Shown in pieces: positions 1-7,153 of a DNA stretch of 41,028 bases (positions are counted from its first letter, which is position 1; every line of letters begins with the position of its first letter). Source of the DNA: a virus. Location of the stretch: positions 1 to 41,028 of the IMG/VR virus record IMGVR_UViG_3300046450_001024. The stretch is one strand, 5' to 3'. The notes under the pieces were generated by a model. It saw nothing but the letters and a program-made list of their open reading frames with translations, did no database searches and was not told where the DNA came from. The position numbers and the translations under genes were made by a program.

Positions 1-145
1 TGTGGTGGTGTGTGTTCTTGTGGTGCTTGGTGTGGTGCTATGGTGTGTGGTTTAGTGTGTGATTATTGGCTCAATTTGGGTTGTCTTATTGGCTCAATTT
101 GGGGGTGTGTTTGTGTGTGTGTGGGGGGTGTGTTTTATATCATTT
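1..145. repeat. Terminal direct repeat, left copy
   Basis: These 145 bases recur at 40884-41028 with a single difference: G at 127 versus T at 41010, next to a G run. This means a circular or terminally redundant molecule, with unit length near 40,883 bp. The repeat may be a true terminal redundancy or an assembly overlap; the sequence alone cannot decide. It contains two copies of TTATTGGCTCAATTTGGG (63-80 and 86-103). Confidence 0.93.
63..103 (+). repeat. 18-bp direct repeat, two copies
   Basis: TTATTGGCTCAATTTGGG occurs at 63-80 and 86-103, a period of 23 bases, and again at 40946-40963 and 40969-40986 in the right terminal copy. It is the only ordered motif inside the G/T-rich tract and could be a protein binding site, for example for terminase. 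No function is demonstrated. Confidence 0.8.
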
Positions 146-245
146 GGGGGGGGTGTGGGGTGTACTTTTACGCAAACTATTTTACACAAGATGACAATAA
201 AAGGGGTATATATAGAGCCAAAACAACACAAAAAGAGGGTGTAAG

Positions 246-335
246 ATGTCAATCAACAACGAACAAAAAAGAGCGAAAATTTTAAGCCATTCGCAAAGAT
301 CAAAAAAAATAATGGTGCAATTTGTGTGCGATTAA
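246..335 (+). CDS. Possible 29-residue peptide
   Basis: A short ORF starting MSINNEQKRAKILSHSQ and ending FVCD, preceded by a purine-rich GAGGGTGTAAG. It is basic and has no recognisable domain. It is the only plausible small gene between the G/T-rich tract and the terminase gene. It may be a chance ORF; no codon or promoter evidence separates the two possibilities. Confidence 0.2.
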   Translation: MSINNEQKRAKILSHSQRSKKIMVQFVCD

Positions 336-453
336 GTGATTGATAAAGTGCTTATTTACGTAATCAAAAAAATTATCTGGGGTAGTACGATATTCACACT
401 AGATTTTCGGATTTTCAACTTTTATTACACTAACTGCACAATATATATTTAAG

Positions 454-489
454 TTCCAAACTTTATAATTTATTATTCGTTATATTATA
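454..489 (+). promoter_or_regulatory. Late-type promoter before terminase genes
   Basis: TTCCA at 454-458 (preceded by G), a 22-base spacer, and TATATTATA at 481-489. The same boxes with exactly the same spacing occur at 3306-3341 and 23766-23801. A second, host-like box TAAATTTG lies at 501-508, five bases before the ATG at 513, with TTCG at 476-479 spaced 21 bases from it. The small terminase gene may therefore have two overlapping promoters. Confidence 0.6.
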
Positions 490-512
490 CATAAATTATG
501 TAAATTTGTATT

Positions 513-1028
513 ATGAACAAAAGAGATAAAGATAGAGCTGATAAGAGGGATGCCAAGCTTCTTCAAAAAGAAGAAGATTTAAAGATTATTAAATCAGTTG
601 TTTCTAATAATAATACTTCAGCTTTAGATATTACTAAAGACTCAGGAAAAGCTACATCATTGGTTAGTTATAAAAGAACTACTGAGGTGGTAAGATTAAT
701 TTTAAGAGGAGTAAGATATACTGACATAATGGAGTATTGCGAAGCTCATTGGGGAATCAAAAGAAGAATGGCAAGTATCTATTATAAAAAGGCATTGGAA
801 AGCTTTGCAGAGCAATTTGCAGAAGAGAGAGAATATGAAATGGATAAACACGCTATCATGTTACAAGATCTGTATAGTCAGGGATATAAAGCAGGAGATT
901 TAAATATCTGCAGATTGTTACTCCAAGATATTGCAAAGATGAAAGGAATAGTTGTGGATAGAGTGGATATTACTAGTGGGGGAGAAGGGTTTGTTTTTAA
1001 TTATAAATCCCCAGAAGAAACATTATAA
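513..1028 (+). CDS. Probable terminase small subunit
   Basis: A 171-residue protein that probably binds the phage DNA packaging site and delivers it to the large terminase. The N-terminus (1-50) is charged. Residues about 55-100 (from RTTEVVRLILRGVRYTDI to IYYKKALE) look like a helix-turn-helix DNA-binding segment of the type found in small terminases. The C-terminal half is helical and ends in a flexible tail that could contact the large subunit. It is the first gene after the non-coding junction and lies about 0.9 kb upstream of the large terminase, the usual arrangement. The ATG at 513 sits five bases after a TAAATTTG box, so the transcript from that box may have almost no leader. The family is inferred from position, size and HTH-like pattern, not from a strong signature. 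Confidence 0.7.
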   Translation: MNKRDKDRADKRDAKLLQKEEDLKIIKSVVSNNNTSALDITKDSGKATSLVSYKRTTEVVRLILRGVRYTDIMEYCEAHWGIKRRMASIYYKKALESFAEQFAEEREYEMDKHAIMLQDLYSQGYKAGDLNICRLLLQDIAKMKGIVVDRVDITSGGEGFVFNYKSPEETL

Positions 1029-1032
1029 TATT

Positions 1033-1085
1033 CCCTTGACCATCACTTCAACAAAAGTAAAAAAGATTTTGTTAAAGGGGTTTTT
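1033..1085 (+). terminator. Putative terminator after small terminase
   Basis: An outer CCCTT (1033-1037) can pair with AAGGGG (1075-1080). Inside it AACAAAA (1050-1056) pairs perfectly with TTTTGTT (1067-1073). T5 follows at 1081-1085. The bipartite stem is less compact than the other terminators here, so it may be leaky and let transcription continue into the large terminase. Confidence 0.5.
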
Positions 1086-1177
1086 ATATTATTTATAAAC
1101 AACAATAATAAGATGCTAATATAATCAAAATAATTGACATAGTTTGGAAACTTTAAGAATAAATTAAAACATAAAAA

Positions 1178-1804
1178 ATGAATTTAACCACTGCTACACC
1201 AATCAGATTTACAATATCAAATTCTACAATGGACTCGGATTATGTAACATCAAGACCTCCAACTAAAAAGAGGGTAAATCAAAAGTCATCCTTAGTAAAG
1301 AAAGCTAAGAATGTAAAAGAAACATCTTTTTTTAAACCTGCAAATGAAGGCAAAACAAATCTTTATAAAGAGCCATTTGAAGTGGTATCTGGAACACTTT
1401 GGGCTTTGGAATATTCTATAAATGGTGTTTATTCTATGCTTAACGATAGTTTAACCACTAAAGAGCTAAAATCATTTGTAAATAGTGAAGGAATACTTGT
1501 TGCAAGAGCAGCACAAGCCATAATACATATTGATAACACTTTAGCTTTGGCAGAAAGCCACGCAAACAAATATGCTTCTTATTCTTTATCTTATAATATA
1601 CTTGAATTACAACAAGCAATTTATAAAACAAAAGTATTTGAAGATACAGAAAAAGGTCGTATTGCAAAATTTTATATAGAAGTTTTGTATGCTGATCAAT
1701 TAGCTGATAATGCTAAACATACCGCAAGAGAAACTTTTGCTGCAAAGTTTAATAGAAATGAAGCTTCTTTAGTATATTTAAATAGTATTGGAATAATAGA
1801 ATAA
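1178..1804 (+). CDS. Hypothetical protein between terminase subunits
   Basis: A 208-residue protein of unknown function. The first ~65 residues are Ser/Thr/Lys-rich and probably disordered. The remainder (about 70-208) is predominantly helical, with a stretch around EPFEVVSGTLWALEYSINGV. No catalytic motif or membrane segment is visible. It is transcribed with the packaging genes and has an A-rich leader (AAACATAAAAAATG). Placement between small and large terminase suggests a virion or packaging accessory role, but the sequence gives no direct support. Confidence 0.7.
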   Translation: MNLTTATPIRFTISNSTMDSDYVTSRPPTKKRVNQKSSLVKKAKNVKETSFFKPANEGKTNLYKEPFEVVSGTLWALEYSINGVYSMLNDSLTTKELKSFVNSEGILVARAAQAIIHIDNTLALAESHANKYASYSLSYNILELQQAIYKTKVFEDTEKGRIAKFYIEVLYADQLADNAKHTARETFAAKFNRNEASLVYLNSIGIIE

Positions 1805-1808
1805 AAAA

Positions 1809-1979
1809 ATGGAAATAAAAAAATCGTTAGGTCTTAAAGACACAGAAGCAGGAATACTAGAATATTTTTTTGGAGCAATAGCAGTTGTATGTGCTTTACC
1901 TCCAATTATGCTATATCTTGTTTTAGTAGTTTGCATAGTAAAACCTGTAAAGGCATTGGTTAAGTCAGTTTGGAAATAG
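1809..1979 (+). CDS. Small single-pass membrane protein
   Basis: A 56-residue ORF starting MEIKKSLGLKDTEAGILEY. It has one strongly hydrophobic segment at about 19-46 (FFGAIAVVCALPPIMLYLVLVVCIV) followed by a basic tail ending SVWK, typical of a small inner-membrane protein. It follows the previous stop by four bases and overlaps the large terminase start by 10 bases, so translation of the two is probably coupled. Function unknown. Its coding nature rests on tight packing, an A-rich leader and the coherent hydrophobic segment. Confidence 0.6.
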   Translation: MEIKKSLGLKDTEAGILEYFFGAIAVVCALPPIMLYLVLVVCIVKPVKALVKSVWK

Positions 1980-3289
1980 ATTTTAAACCTACACCTAAAC
2001 AAGACAAAGCCTGGAATTACCTTCATGACAGTGAAACTAGTGAAGTTTTATTTGGAGGAAGTGCTGGAGGTGGTAAATCATATTTTGGGGCAGCTTGGCT
2101 TTTATATTCTTGCCTTCGTTATCCTGGTACACGCTGGTTAATGGGTAGAGCAGTGCTAAAAACACTTAAAGAAACGACTTTAAACTCTTTTTTTATGGTT
2201 TGTAGTGATTGGGGAGTTAAAAAAGGTCAAGTTTACAAGTTTAATGCCCAAAGTAATGTTATTGAGTTTACAAATGGCAGTACAATCTTATTAAAAGACC
2301 TTTACCAATACCCAGCCGATCCAAATTTTGATTCACTTGGTTCATTGGAAATATCAGGTGCATTTATAGATGAGGTGAACCAATGTACAGAAAAAGCAAA
2401 GAATGTTGTAGCTTCAAGGATAAGATATATGCTTTCTGACTATAAATTACGACCAAAAGTGCTTATGTCTTGCAATCCAGCTAAAAATTGGGTGTATGAC
2501 TTCTATAAACAAGATAGAGATGGTACTTTAGCTACTCACAAGAAGTTTGTTAAGGCTAAATTAGCAGACAATCCTCATATTTCTGAATTTTATGAAGAAC
2601 AATTAAAAAAACTTGATCCTGTATCAAGAGAAAGACTACTTCATGGTAATTGGGAGTATGATTCAGGTGAAGATAGGTTATTTGACTATGAATCTGTTTT
2701 AAATATGTTTACTAACTCATCTGTATCTGAAGATGTAGGTGAAAGGTATCTTTCTTGCGATATTGCTCTTCTAGGTAGTGATAAATTGGTTATTTGCGTA
2801 TGGTATGGCATGGTGGTTAAAGAAATCATTACAAAAGATAAGACATCTGCCGATAATGTAGAGAAATTGATAAGAAACACAGCAGATATACACAAAATAC
2901 CACAAAAAAACATCATAATTGATAGTGATGGGGTAGGTCAATACCTCTCTCATTACATGAAAGGAGTGCAACCTTTTGTAAATAATGCCAAACCTTTAGA
3001 TAAAGAAAGTTATCAAAATTTAAAGACACAATGCTATTATAAACTTGCAGAACAGATAAATGTGGGTAATATTTGGGTAAAATGCAACGATACTGACCGT
3101 AGAAACAAGATTATTGAAGAATTTGAAGTTATAAGAAGAAAAAATATGGATAATGATGGAAAACTATCTATTTTATCTAAAAAAGAAATGAAAGCTGTCT
3201 TAGGACATTCTCCTGATTTTGCTGATGCTCTTATGATGAGAATGAGGTATATGTTTAAGCATGGTAGAAAAATAATGGCTTGGAGGTGA
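1970..3289 (+). CDS. terL: Terminase large subunit
   Basis: The ATP-driven motor and nuclease that packages DNA into the prohead. A 439-residue protein with Walker A GGSAGGGKS (29-37), Walker B ending in FIDE (D134, E135), and a coupling-type motif LMSCNP (165-170). The C-terminal RNase H-like nuclease domain shows acidic residues in LSCDIALLGSD (D264), IIIDSDGVGQ (D318/D320) and HSPDFADAL (D416/D419), the standard metal-binding set. The only start fitting the N-terminus is a TTG at 1970, which overlaps the stop of the small membrane protein; ATG codons downstream would remove the Walker A region. The family resembles PBSX/SPP1-type large terminases. High confidence in function; the exact start is less certain. 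Confidence 0.95.
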   Translation: MEIDFKPTPKQDKAWNYLHDSETSEVLFGGSAGGGKSYFGAAWLLYSCLRYPGTRWLMGRAVLKTLKETTLNSFFMVCSDWGVKKGQVYKFNAQSNVIEFTNGSTILLKDLYQYPADPNFDSLGSLEISGAFIDEVNQCTEKAKNVVASRIRYMLSDYKLRPKVLMSCNPAKNWVYDFYKQDRDGTLATHKKFVKAKLADNPHISEFYEEQLKKLDPVSRERLLHGNWEYDSGEDRLFDYESVLNMFTNSSVSEDVGERYLSCDIALLGSDKLVICVWYGMVVKEIITKDKTSADNVEKLIRNTADIHKIPQKNIIIDSDGVGQYLSHYMKGVQPFVNNAKPLDKESYQNLKTQCYYKLAEQINVGNIWVKCNDTDRRNKIIEEFEVIRRKNMDNDGKLSILSKKEMKAVLGHSPDFADALMMRMRYMFKHGRKIMAWR

Positions 3290-3305
3290 AAAAACTATAT
3301 TTTTG

Positions 3306-3341
3306 TTCCATAAAGTTCTGTAATTTTATTGTTATATTGTA
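3306..3341 (+). promoter_or_regulatory. Late-type promoter, leaderless
   Basis: TTCCA at 3306-3310, a 22-base spacer, then TATATTGTA at 3333-3341. Boxes and spacing are identical to those at 23766-23801. The downstream ATG (3344) lies five bases after the G of TTG, exactly as at 23804, suggesting transcripts that begin at or within a base or two of the start codon. Confidence 0.65.
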
Positions 3342-3343
3342 GG

Positions 3344-3748
3344 ATGGGGATTAATAATGAAATATTATATCTAAATGAAAGACATTCAGTAATAATTAAT
3401 GAATTTTTATATGATATTCGTAATGTTATTGATGAGGTTACAATGTTTAATGAAGATTATGAAGGTTTTGAATCTTTATTAGATAGAGTTATAGATTTTC
3501 ACAATGGTTTAGGAGAGTATGTAGAAGGAGGAAGAGTTGATAGGAGAGAATGGTATATGTCGCTTCCTAATAATTTATATTGGGCTACTCAAGGTTATAT
3601 TGCTAATCTTGCTTTAAATCACGAAGAAGATTTATCTGAGTTTGAAGGAAAATTATTATCTTTGACTGTAGATGTGTTACAAAGACTAAATCGTAGTCTT
3701 TTAGTACATCCTTTTACAAAAAAAGAAAATAAAATACATTTAAACTAA
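3344..3748 (+). CDS. Hypothetical protein after large terminase
   Basis: A 134-residue acidic protein of unknown function, starting MGINNEILYLNERHSVIINEF. It is largely helical in appearance with no Cys pairs, signal peptide or catalytic motif. The ATG at 3344 was preferred over an in-frame TTG at 3329 because the TTG lies inside the promoter -7 box. It is the first gene of the tail transcription unit and its stop overlaps the next start (ATG at 3748) by one base. Position suggests a tail or head-tail joining role. Confidence 0.7.
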   Translation: MGINNEILYLNERHSVIINEFLYDIRNVIDEVTMFNEDYEGFESLLDRVIDFHNGLGEYVEGGRVDRREWYMSLPNNLYWATQGYIANLALNHEEDLSEFEGKLLSLTVDVLQRLNRSLLVHPFTKKENKIHLN

Positions 3749-4425
3749 TGAAAGAATTTAAAATGAACGAAAAGGTAATAAAATTACCTGAACTTTGGAC
3801 AGAAGTTACTTGGGAGAAATTTTTAGGCTTTACCAAGATAATTCAAAATCATGAAAAAGTTGAAGAAGCAAAAAAAGAAGAAGGAAGTGATGATGAAAAT
3901 GAATGGAAGGAAGCTATTAGAGCTTTAGAATTAAATACAAAGATATTGTCTTTTTGGACTGGATTAAGTCAAGAAGAAATATCTCATTGGGATATGCTAG
4001 AAGCAGAAACTCTTATGAAATGTTTAGATTTTGTAAATGACAAATATATACCTATAGATTTAGGAGAATTTACAATAAATGAAGAAAAATTCTTTTTACC
4101 TAAAAATTTAATGAGAGAAACTACATTTGGTAGATATATAGAAGCAGAACAGCTAGAAATACAATCAGAATTGATAAAAAAAGGCAAAATAGAAATTATG
4201 CCTAGACAAATAGCTATACTTGCTAAAAAAGAAGGAGAAGGAGATAATTTAGATGATGATGTTATAGATAAGAGAGCTAAATTGTTTGAAAAATTAGATA
4301 TGGCAACCATTTGGGATGTCGCTTTTTTTTTGACCAAGTTAGAACAAGGATTGATGATCAGTTCCCTAACCTCTCAGGTGGTAGCGGAGATGCAGCAGGT
4401 TCAAGAGCCGCAAAAGGAACAATAG
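3748..4425 (+). CDS. Tail assembly chaperone, short form (G-like)
   Basis: The zero-frame product, 225 residues. In lambda-like phages a short chaperone (G) and a frameshifted longer form (GT) coat the tape measure protein during tail assembly. Here a run of nine T (4323-4331) at codons 192-195 lets about 195 residues continue into the -1 frame ending at 4616. The zero-frame tail beyond the run is 30 residues and polar (ending QEPQKEQ). The body is acidic and helical with no enzyme motif, as expected for a chaperone. Sequence similarity to known G proteins could not be tested; the call rests on the overlap architecture, size and location among tail genes. Four genes lie between this pair and the tape measure gene, which is unusual. 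Confidence 0.7.
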   Translation: MKEFKMNEKVIKLPELWTEVTWEKFLGFTKIIQNHEKVEEAKKEEGSDDENEWKEAIRALELNTKILSFWTGLSQEEISHWDMLEAETLMKCLDFVNDKYIPIDLGEFTINEEKFFLPKNLMRETTFGRYIEAEQLEIQSELIKKGKIEIMPRQIAILAKKEGEGDNLDDDVIDKRAKLFEKLDMATIWDVAFFLTKLEQGLMISSLTSQVVAEMQQVQEPQKEQ

Positions 4426-4616
4426 ATGGTTATGGCTGGTTAAATTCAGTTTATAGAATAGCTAAAGATGGGATATTCACTCATAATAGCAAAAGTGCTA
4501 TTCAAAGTGTTTTAGACACTAAACTTGATGAGATATTAACTTATCTATCTTGGCAAAATGCTTGTAGTAGATTTGAGGAAATATTAAGTGAAATTAGAAA
4601 AAAACAACAGAAATAA
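3748..4616 (+). CDS. Tail assembly chaperone, -1 frameshift product (GT-like)
   Basis: Predicted 289-residue fusion: about 194 residues of the upstream frame, a -1 slip on the T run at 4323-4331, then FDQVRTRIDDQFPNLSGGSG and on to EILSEIRKKQQK at 4616. The downstream frame has only a weak start of its own (ATG at 4311, inside the upstream gene before the slip site), so expression by frameshifting is more likely than independent initiation. The C-terminal part has a Gly/Ser-rich linker and a helical segment (SAIQSVLDTKLDEILTYLSWQN) that would bind the tape measure protein. Length ratio to the short form is in keeping with lambda G/GT. A homopolymer sequencing error is the alternative explanation. 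Confidence 0.7.
4323..4331 (+). promoter_or_regulatory. -1 ribosomal frameshift slippery site (T9)
   Basis: Nine consecutive T. In the zero frame this reads GCT TTT TTT TTG, and a -1 slip at T-TTT-TTT gives TTT TTT TTT GAC. It fits the X-XXY-YYZ slippery heptamer class used by tail chaperone genes. No convincing downstream pseudoknot was found by eye. Confidence 0.65.
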
Positions 4617-5230
4617 TGGCTACAACTTTAACACAATTAGTAAATAACATGAATATCTGTGCAACTAGCGCAGGATTTAATACATTTAAGTTTGGAAAAT
4701 TATCTCATATTAATTTTGACCATAATATTGAGTACGACTTATTAAATCTTGAGTATCCTAGCTCAAGAATATTAGATATAAACAATGGATTACAAGTTTA
4801 TAATTGTGTTATTACAGCAGCAAGACCTACATCAAAAGCGAATCCAACAGGTGTTTCTATAGTAGATAATGTTCATGTTATCATGACTTCTTTAGAAAAT
4901 AGAATTTGGAGTTTTTTAGCTTGTGTAGGAGCTGGTAGCCATTGTCAAGATATAATCCCTAGAGAAACAATACAAATACATAGAGAGAAAGGAACTCATA
5001 ATGATAATCTAGTTACATTAACTTGTTCTTTTAATGTTGAAGTTTTTATTGATTGTATTGATATTGATTGTAATAGCGACTGGCCGCCAACTACTGTTAC
5101 CCCTTCATATAATTGTGTTTCTGGTGAATGTATAGATCCTGGTAATGGAACAGGAGTTTATAGTAGTATAGAAGATTGTCAAAATTCAGGAGAATGTAGG
5201 GAAACATGGAACAAAGAGAGGGGATTGTAA
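4616..5230 (+). CDS. Virion/tail protein with C-terminal Cys-rich module
   Basis: A 204-residue protein. Residues 1-140 lack motifs but resemble a compact beta-rich virion protein. Residues about 165-195 form a small Cys-rich module (YNCVSGECIDPG, then GTGVYSSIEDCQ, then SGEC) of a type that recurs in structural proteins of flavobacterial phages and is probably stabilised by disulfides or metal. The start ATG overlaps the previous stop (TAATGG). Position after the chaperone pair suggests a tail completion or tail structural role; the exact role is unknown. Confidence 0.65.
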   Translation: MATTLTQLVNNMNICATSAGFNTFKFGKLSHINFDHNIEYDLLNLEYPSSRILDINNGLQVYNCVITAARPTSKANPTGVSIVDNVHVIMTSLENRIWSFLACVGAGSHCQDIIPRETIQIHREKGTHNDNLVTLTCSFNVEVFIDCIDIDCNSDWPPTTVTPSYNCVSGECIDPGNGTGVYSSIEDCQNSGECRETWNKERGL

Positions 5231-5231
5231 G

Positions 5232-5723
5232 GTGAGTAGTATTATAAACATAGCATCCAATAGAATAAAGGAAATGTTTAACGCTCAGTTAAGCAGAACT
5301 AGACCTGGAAGTGAAATGCCAATTAATAGCTCTGGCGGGCTTAAAAGTAGTATGAGAACAGAGCTAGGTAATTCTGGTGGTTTTAAATCTATAGAGCTTT
5401 TAGGAAATGAGTATGGATTAGACTTAAATAAGCCAACAACTACTAAATTTCAATTTTCAGGAGCTGGTCCTAATCCTGGAAGTCCTTATATTCATGGATT
5501 AGTTAAGTGGTTAGGAGATAAAAAAGGACTTTACGGAAGAGCAGCTTTAAGTCAAGCCTTTAAAATTGCAAGAACAAATGCAGGAACATCACCTAAAAAC
5601 CCTAATTGGATTAATGAAATAAAAGAGAAGGTAGATGATGAAATATTTAATTTATTTCAATTAGATACAACAAGATTAGTAGCAGCTGATGTCCATAAGG
5701 TTCTTAACATAAAAATAAATTAA
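5232..5723 (+). CDS. Structural protein, possibly tail completion
   Basis: A 163-residue protein with a GTG start at 5232, one base after the preceding stop and behind a purine-rich GAGAGGGG. It is Gly/Ser-rich early on (INSSGGLKSSMRTELGNSGG), followed by a segment (YIHGLVKWLGDKKGLYGRAAL) reminiscent of small head-tail joining or tail-completion proteins that act on the tail terminus. No enzyme motif is visible. The tail-gene neighbourhood supports a virion role, but the family assignment is a guess. Confidence 0.55.
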   Translation: MSSIINIASNRIKEMFNAQLSRTRPGSEMPINSSGGLKSSMRTELGNSGGFKSIELLGNEYGLDLNKPTTTKFQFSGAGPNPGSPYIHGLVKWLGDKKGLYGRAALSQAFKIARTNAGTSPKNPNWINEIKEKVDDEIFNLFQLDTTRLVAADVHKVLNIKIN

Positions 5724-5724
5724 A

Positions 5725-7152
5725 ATGCCATCAACAATAATTTTACAAAGAGAAAATAAAATTTTTAGAACAGCTTATAGACCAATATTAATAAACGCTA
5801 CAGATACAATAGGAGATGTAGCTTATTTAAAAGCTGAATTACTAAGGGAAAGTGGTAATAATACAGGTTCTTATATTGGAACAGGAATATATTTAAATGC
5901 TTATGAAGATTTTGGTGGTAGTGGAGAATACACTTTTAACGCTATGGGTTATTGTAGAGAGCTTATATCTGGTGGTTTTTTCTCTAAAAACCCTAATGGA
6001 TTAGGTGGAAGTGAAATAGGAACTAGGTTTAAATTAAGAGTATCGGCAGTTAGATATTCTAATACTGCTAATCAACCTTTAATTGATGACAATACAGATT
6101 ACGAAGAATCTGAAGGCTTTTTTGCTTTACCAACTACAACAAATGAACTTCAAGGATTAGATCCTTATTCTTTTATGCCAGGTCAGCGAGAGCATCATGA
6201 TATACATAGATTAGTTTTAGGAGATAATAGAGGAGGTAGTTCTAGTGAAATTAATTATCATTTTAGTCAAAACACACCTACTTTTAATAATTCAACTAGT
6301 TTTTTAAAGAACTTTCACTCTTCTGCTTTTACAAAAGCATATACAATAAATAGAAAAGATGCTCGTAATGATGGTATATATGTTCCTGTAGCATTAACTG
6401 ATGATTGGGATGAATTTTGGGTTTATGTAGTAGTAATAAACCAAGCAGGTTCAGTTGTTGCTTCAAGTATGTTTGAAGTTAGCGGTACTAGTAATTTACA
6501 TACAATACCCTGTCACCCAGATGCATTAAATAATTATATAACGGGTTATGGAGGTAGTGTTTCAAACACTATTATAAATACTAGTGGTGATTTAGTTGCA
6601 AAAGGTGTTGCAATATATCCTATGGTGTTTAATTCTACTACAAACGACCAAAAATTGCAAAAAGATAATACTGGACAAGTTAGACCTCATTTTATAGATT
6701 TTTCTGAAGAAGATAATAATGGAAAATGTAATAGAAATAAATTTGTCTTTAGAAATACATCTGGAGCTTATGATTGGATTAATATATATGGAGAAGAAGA
6801 TAAAACAACAACTTTTGATTCTGTTATATATGATTCAATACCTGATAACGGAGCTTCAAACCACACAAGAAAAACATTATACAATAGTAGAGAAGATGTT
6901 TTCACAGTTAATTCACAACCTGTAGGTAGAGATGTAGGAAGGCATATTGAAGAATTAATAAATAGTTCTTTGGTTTGGGTTAATAAAAAATTTGATACAC
7001 CAATAGGAGGTCAGTTTAGATATACTGATTGTATGCTAGTTCCTATTTTAATAGTTCCTGGATCTTTTGAAATATATAATACAGAAAACAATATAAGTTT
7101 TATAAAGTTTAGTTATACTTTTTCAGAGCAAATAACATCACAAAAAGGATAA
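5725..7152 (+). CDS. Tail structural protein
   Basis: A 475-residue, beta-rich, Asn/Ser/Thr/Tyr-rich protein without signal peptide or membrane segment. This composition is typical of distal tail or tail-tip components. It starts one base after the previous stop and its stop is followed after one base by the next ATG, so the block 5232-11146 is a tightly coupled translation unit. No catalytic motif is visible. Placed between tail completion-like and very large tail genes, it is probably part of the tail tip or baseplate-like hub. Specific function not recognised. Confidence 0.6.
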   Translation: MPSTIILQRENKIFRTAYRPILINATDTIGDVAYLKAELLRESGNNTGSYIGTGIYLNAYEDFGGSGEYTFNAMGYCRELISGGFFSKNPNGLGGSEIGTRFKLRVSAVRYSNTANQPLIDDNTDYEESEGFFALPTTTNELQGLDPYSFMPGQREHHDIHRLVLGDNRGGSSSEINYHFSQNTPTFNNSTSFLKNFHSSAFTKAYTINRKDARNDGIYVPVALTDDWDEFWVYVVVINQAGSVVASSMFEVSGTSNLHTIPCHPDALNNYITGYGGSVSNTIINTSGDLVAKGVAIYPMVFNSTTNDQKLQKDNTGQVRPHFIDFSEEDNNGKCNRNKFVFRNTSGAYDWINIYGEEDKTTTFDSVIYDSIPDNGASNHTRKTLYNSREDVFTVNSQPVGRDVGRHIEELINSSLVWVNKKFDTPIGGQFRYTDCMLVPILIVPGSFEIYNTENNISFIKFSYTFSEQITSQKG

Positions 7153-7153
7153 T

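Larger units (their letters stand above)
1..512. other. Non-coding left region with G/T-rich tract
   Basis: Nothing here looks like a normal gene. Bases 1-175 are almost entirely G and T on the plus strand, with G runs at 101-105, 123-128, 146-153 and 157-160. The tract continues across the circle junction from about 40851. Bases 176-450 are AT-rich with one possible 29-codon ORF (246-335). The terminase promoter starts at 454. Because the region lies just upstream of the terminase genes it could hold the packaging recognition site or an origin; that is inference. Open frames across the G/T tract encode only low-complexity Gly/Cys/Val peptides and were rejected. Confidence 0.7.

Noticed and set aside
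10-285. Open frames of 61 and 91 codons across the G/T tract
   Set aside because: They encode Cys/Gly/Val/Trp low-complexity peptides that follow from the G/T composition and have no credible initiation signal.
1134-1160. TTGACA with a weak downstream AT box as a sigma-70-like promoter
   Set aside because: No good -10 at proper spacing, and the other promoters here follow the TTTG/TAnnTTTG pattern.
3984-4337. Minus-strand ORF of 117 codons in the chaperone gene
   Set aside because: Shadow of the plus-strand gene, with Ser/Ile-rich composition and no operon context.
4311-4616. Independent gene starting at ATG 4311
   Set aside because: The start lies inside the upstream gene just before the T9 run, and frameshifting explains the arrangement better.
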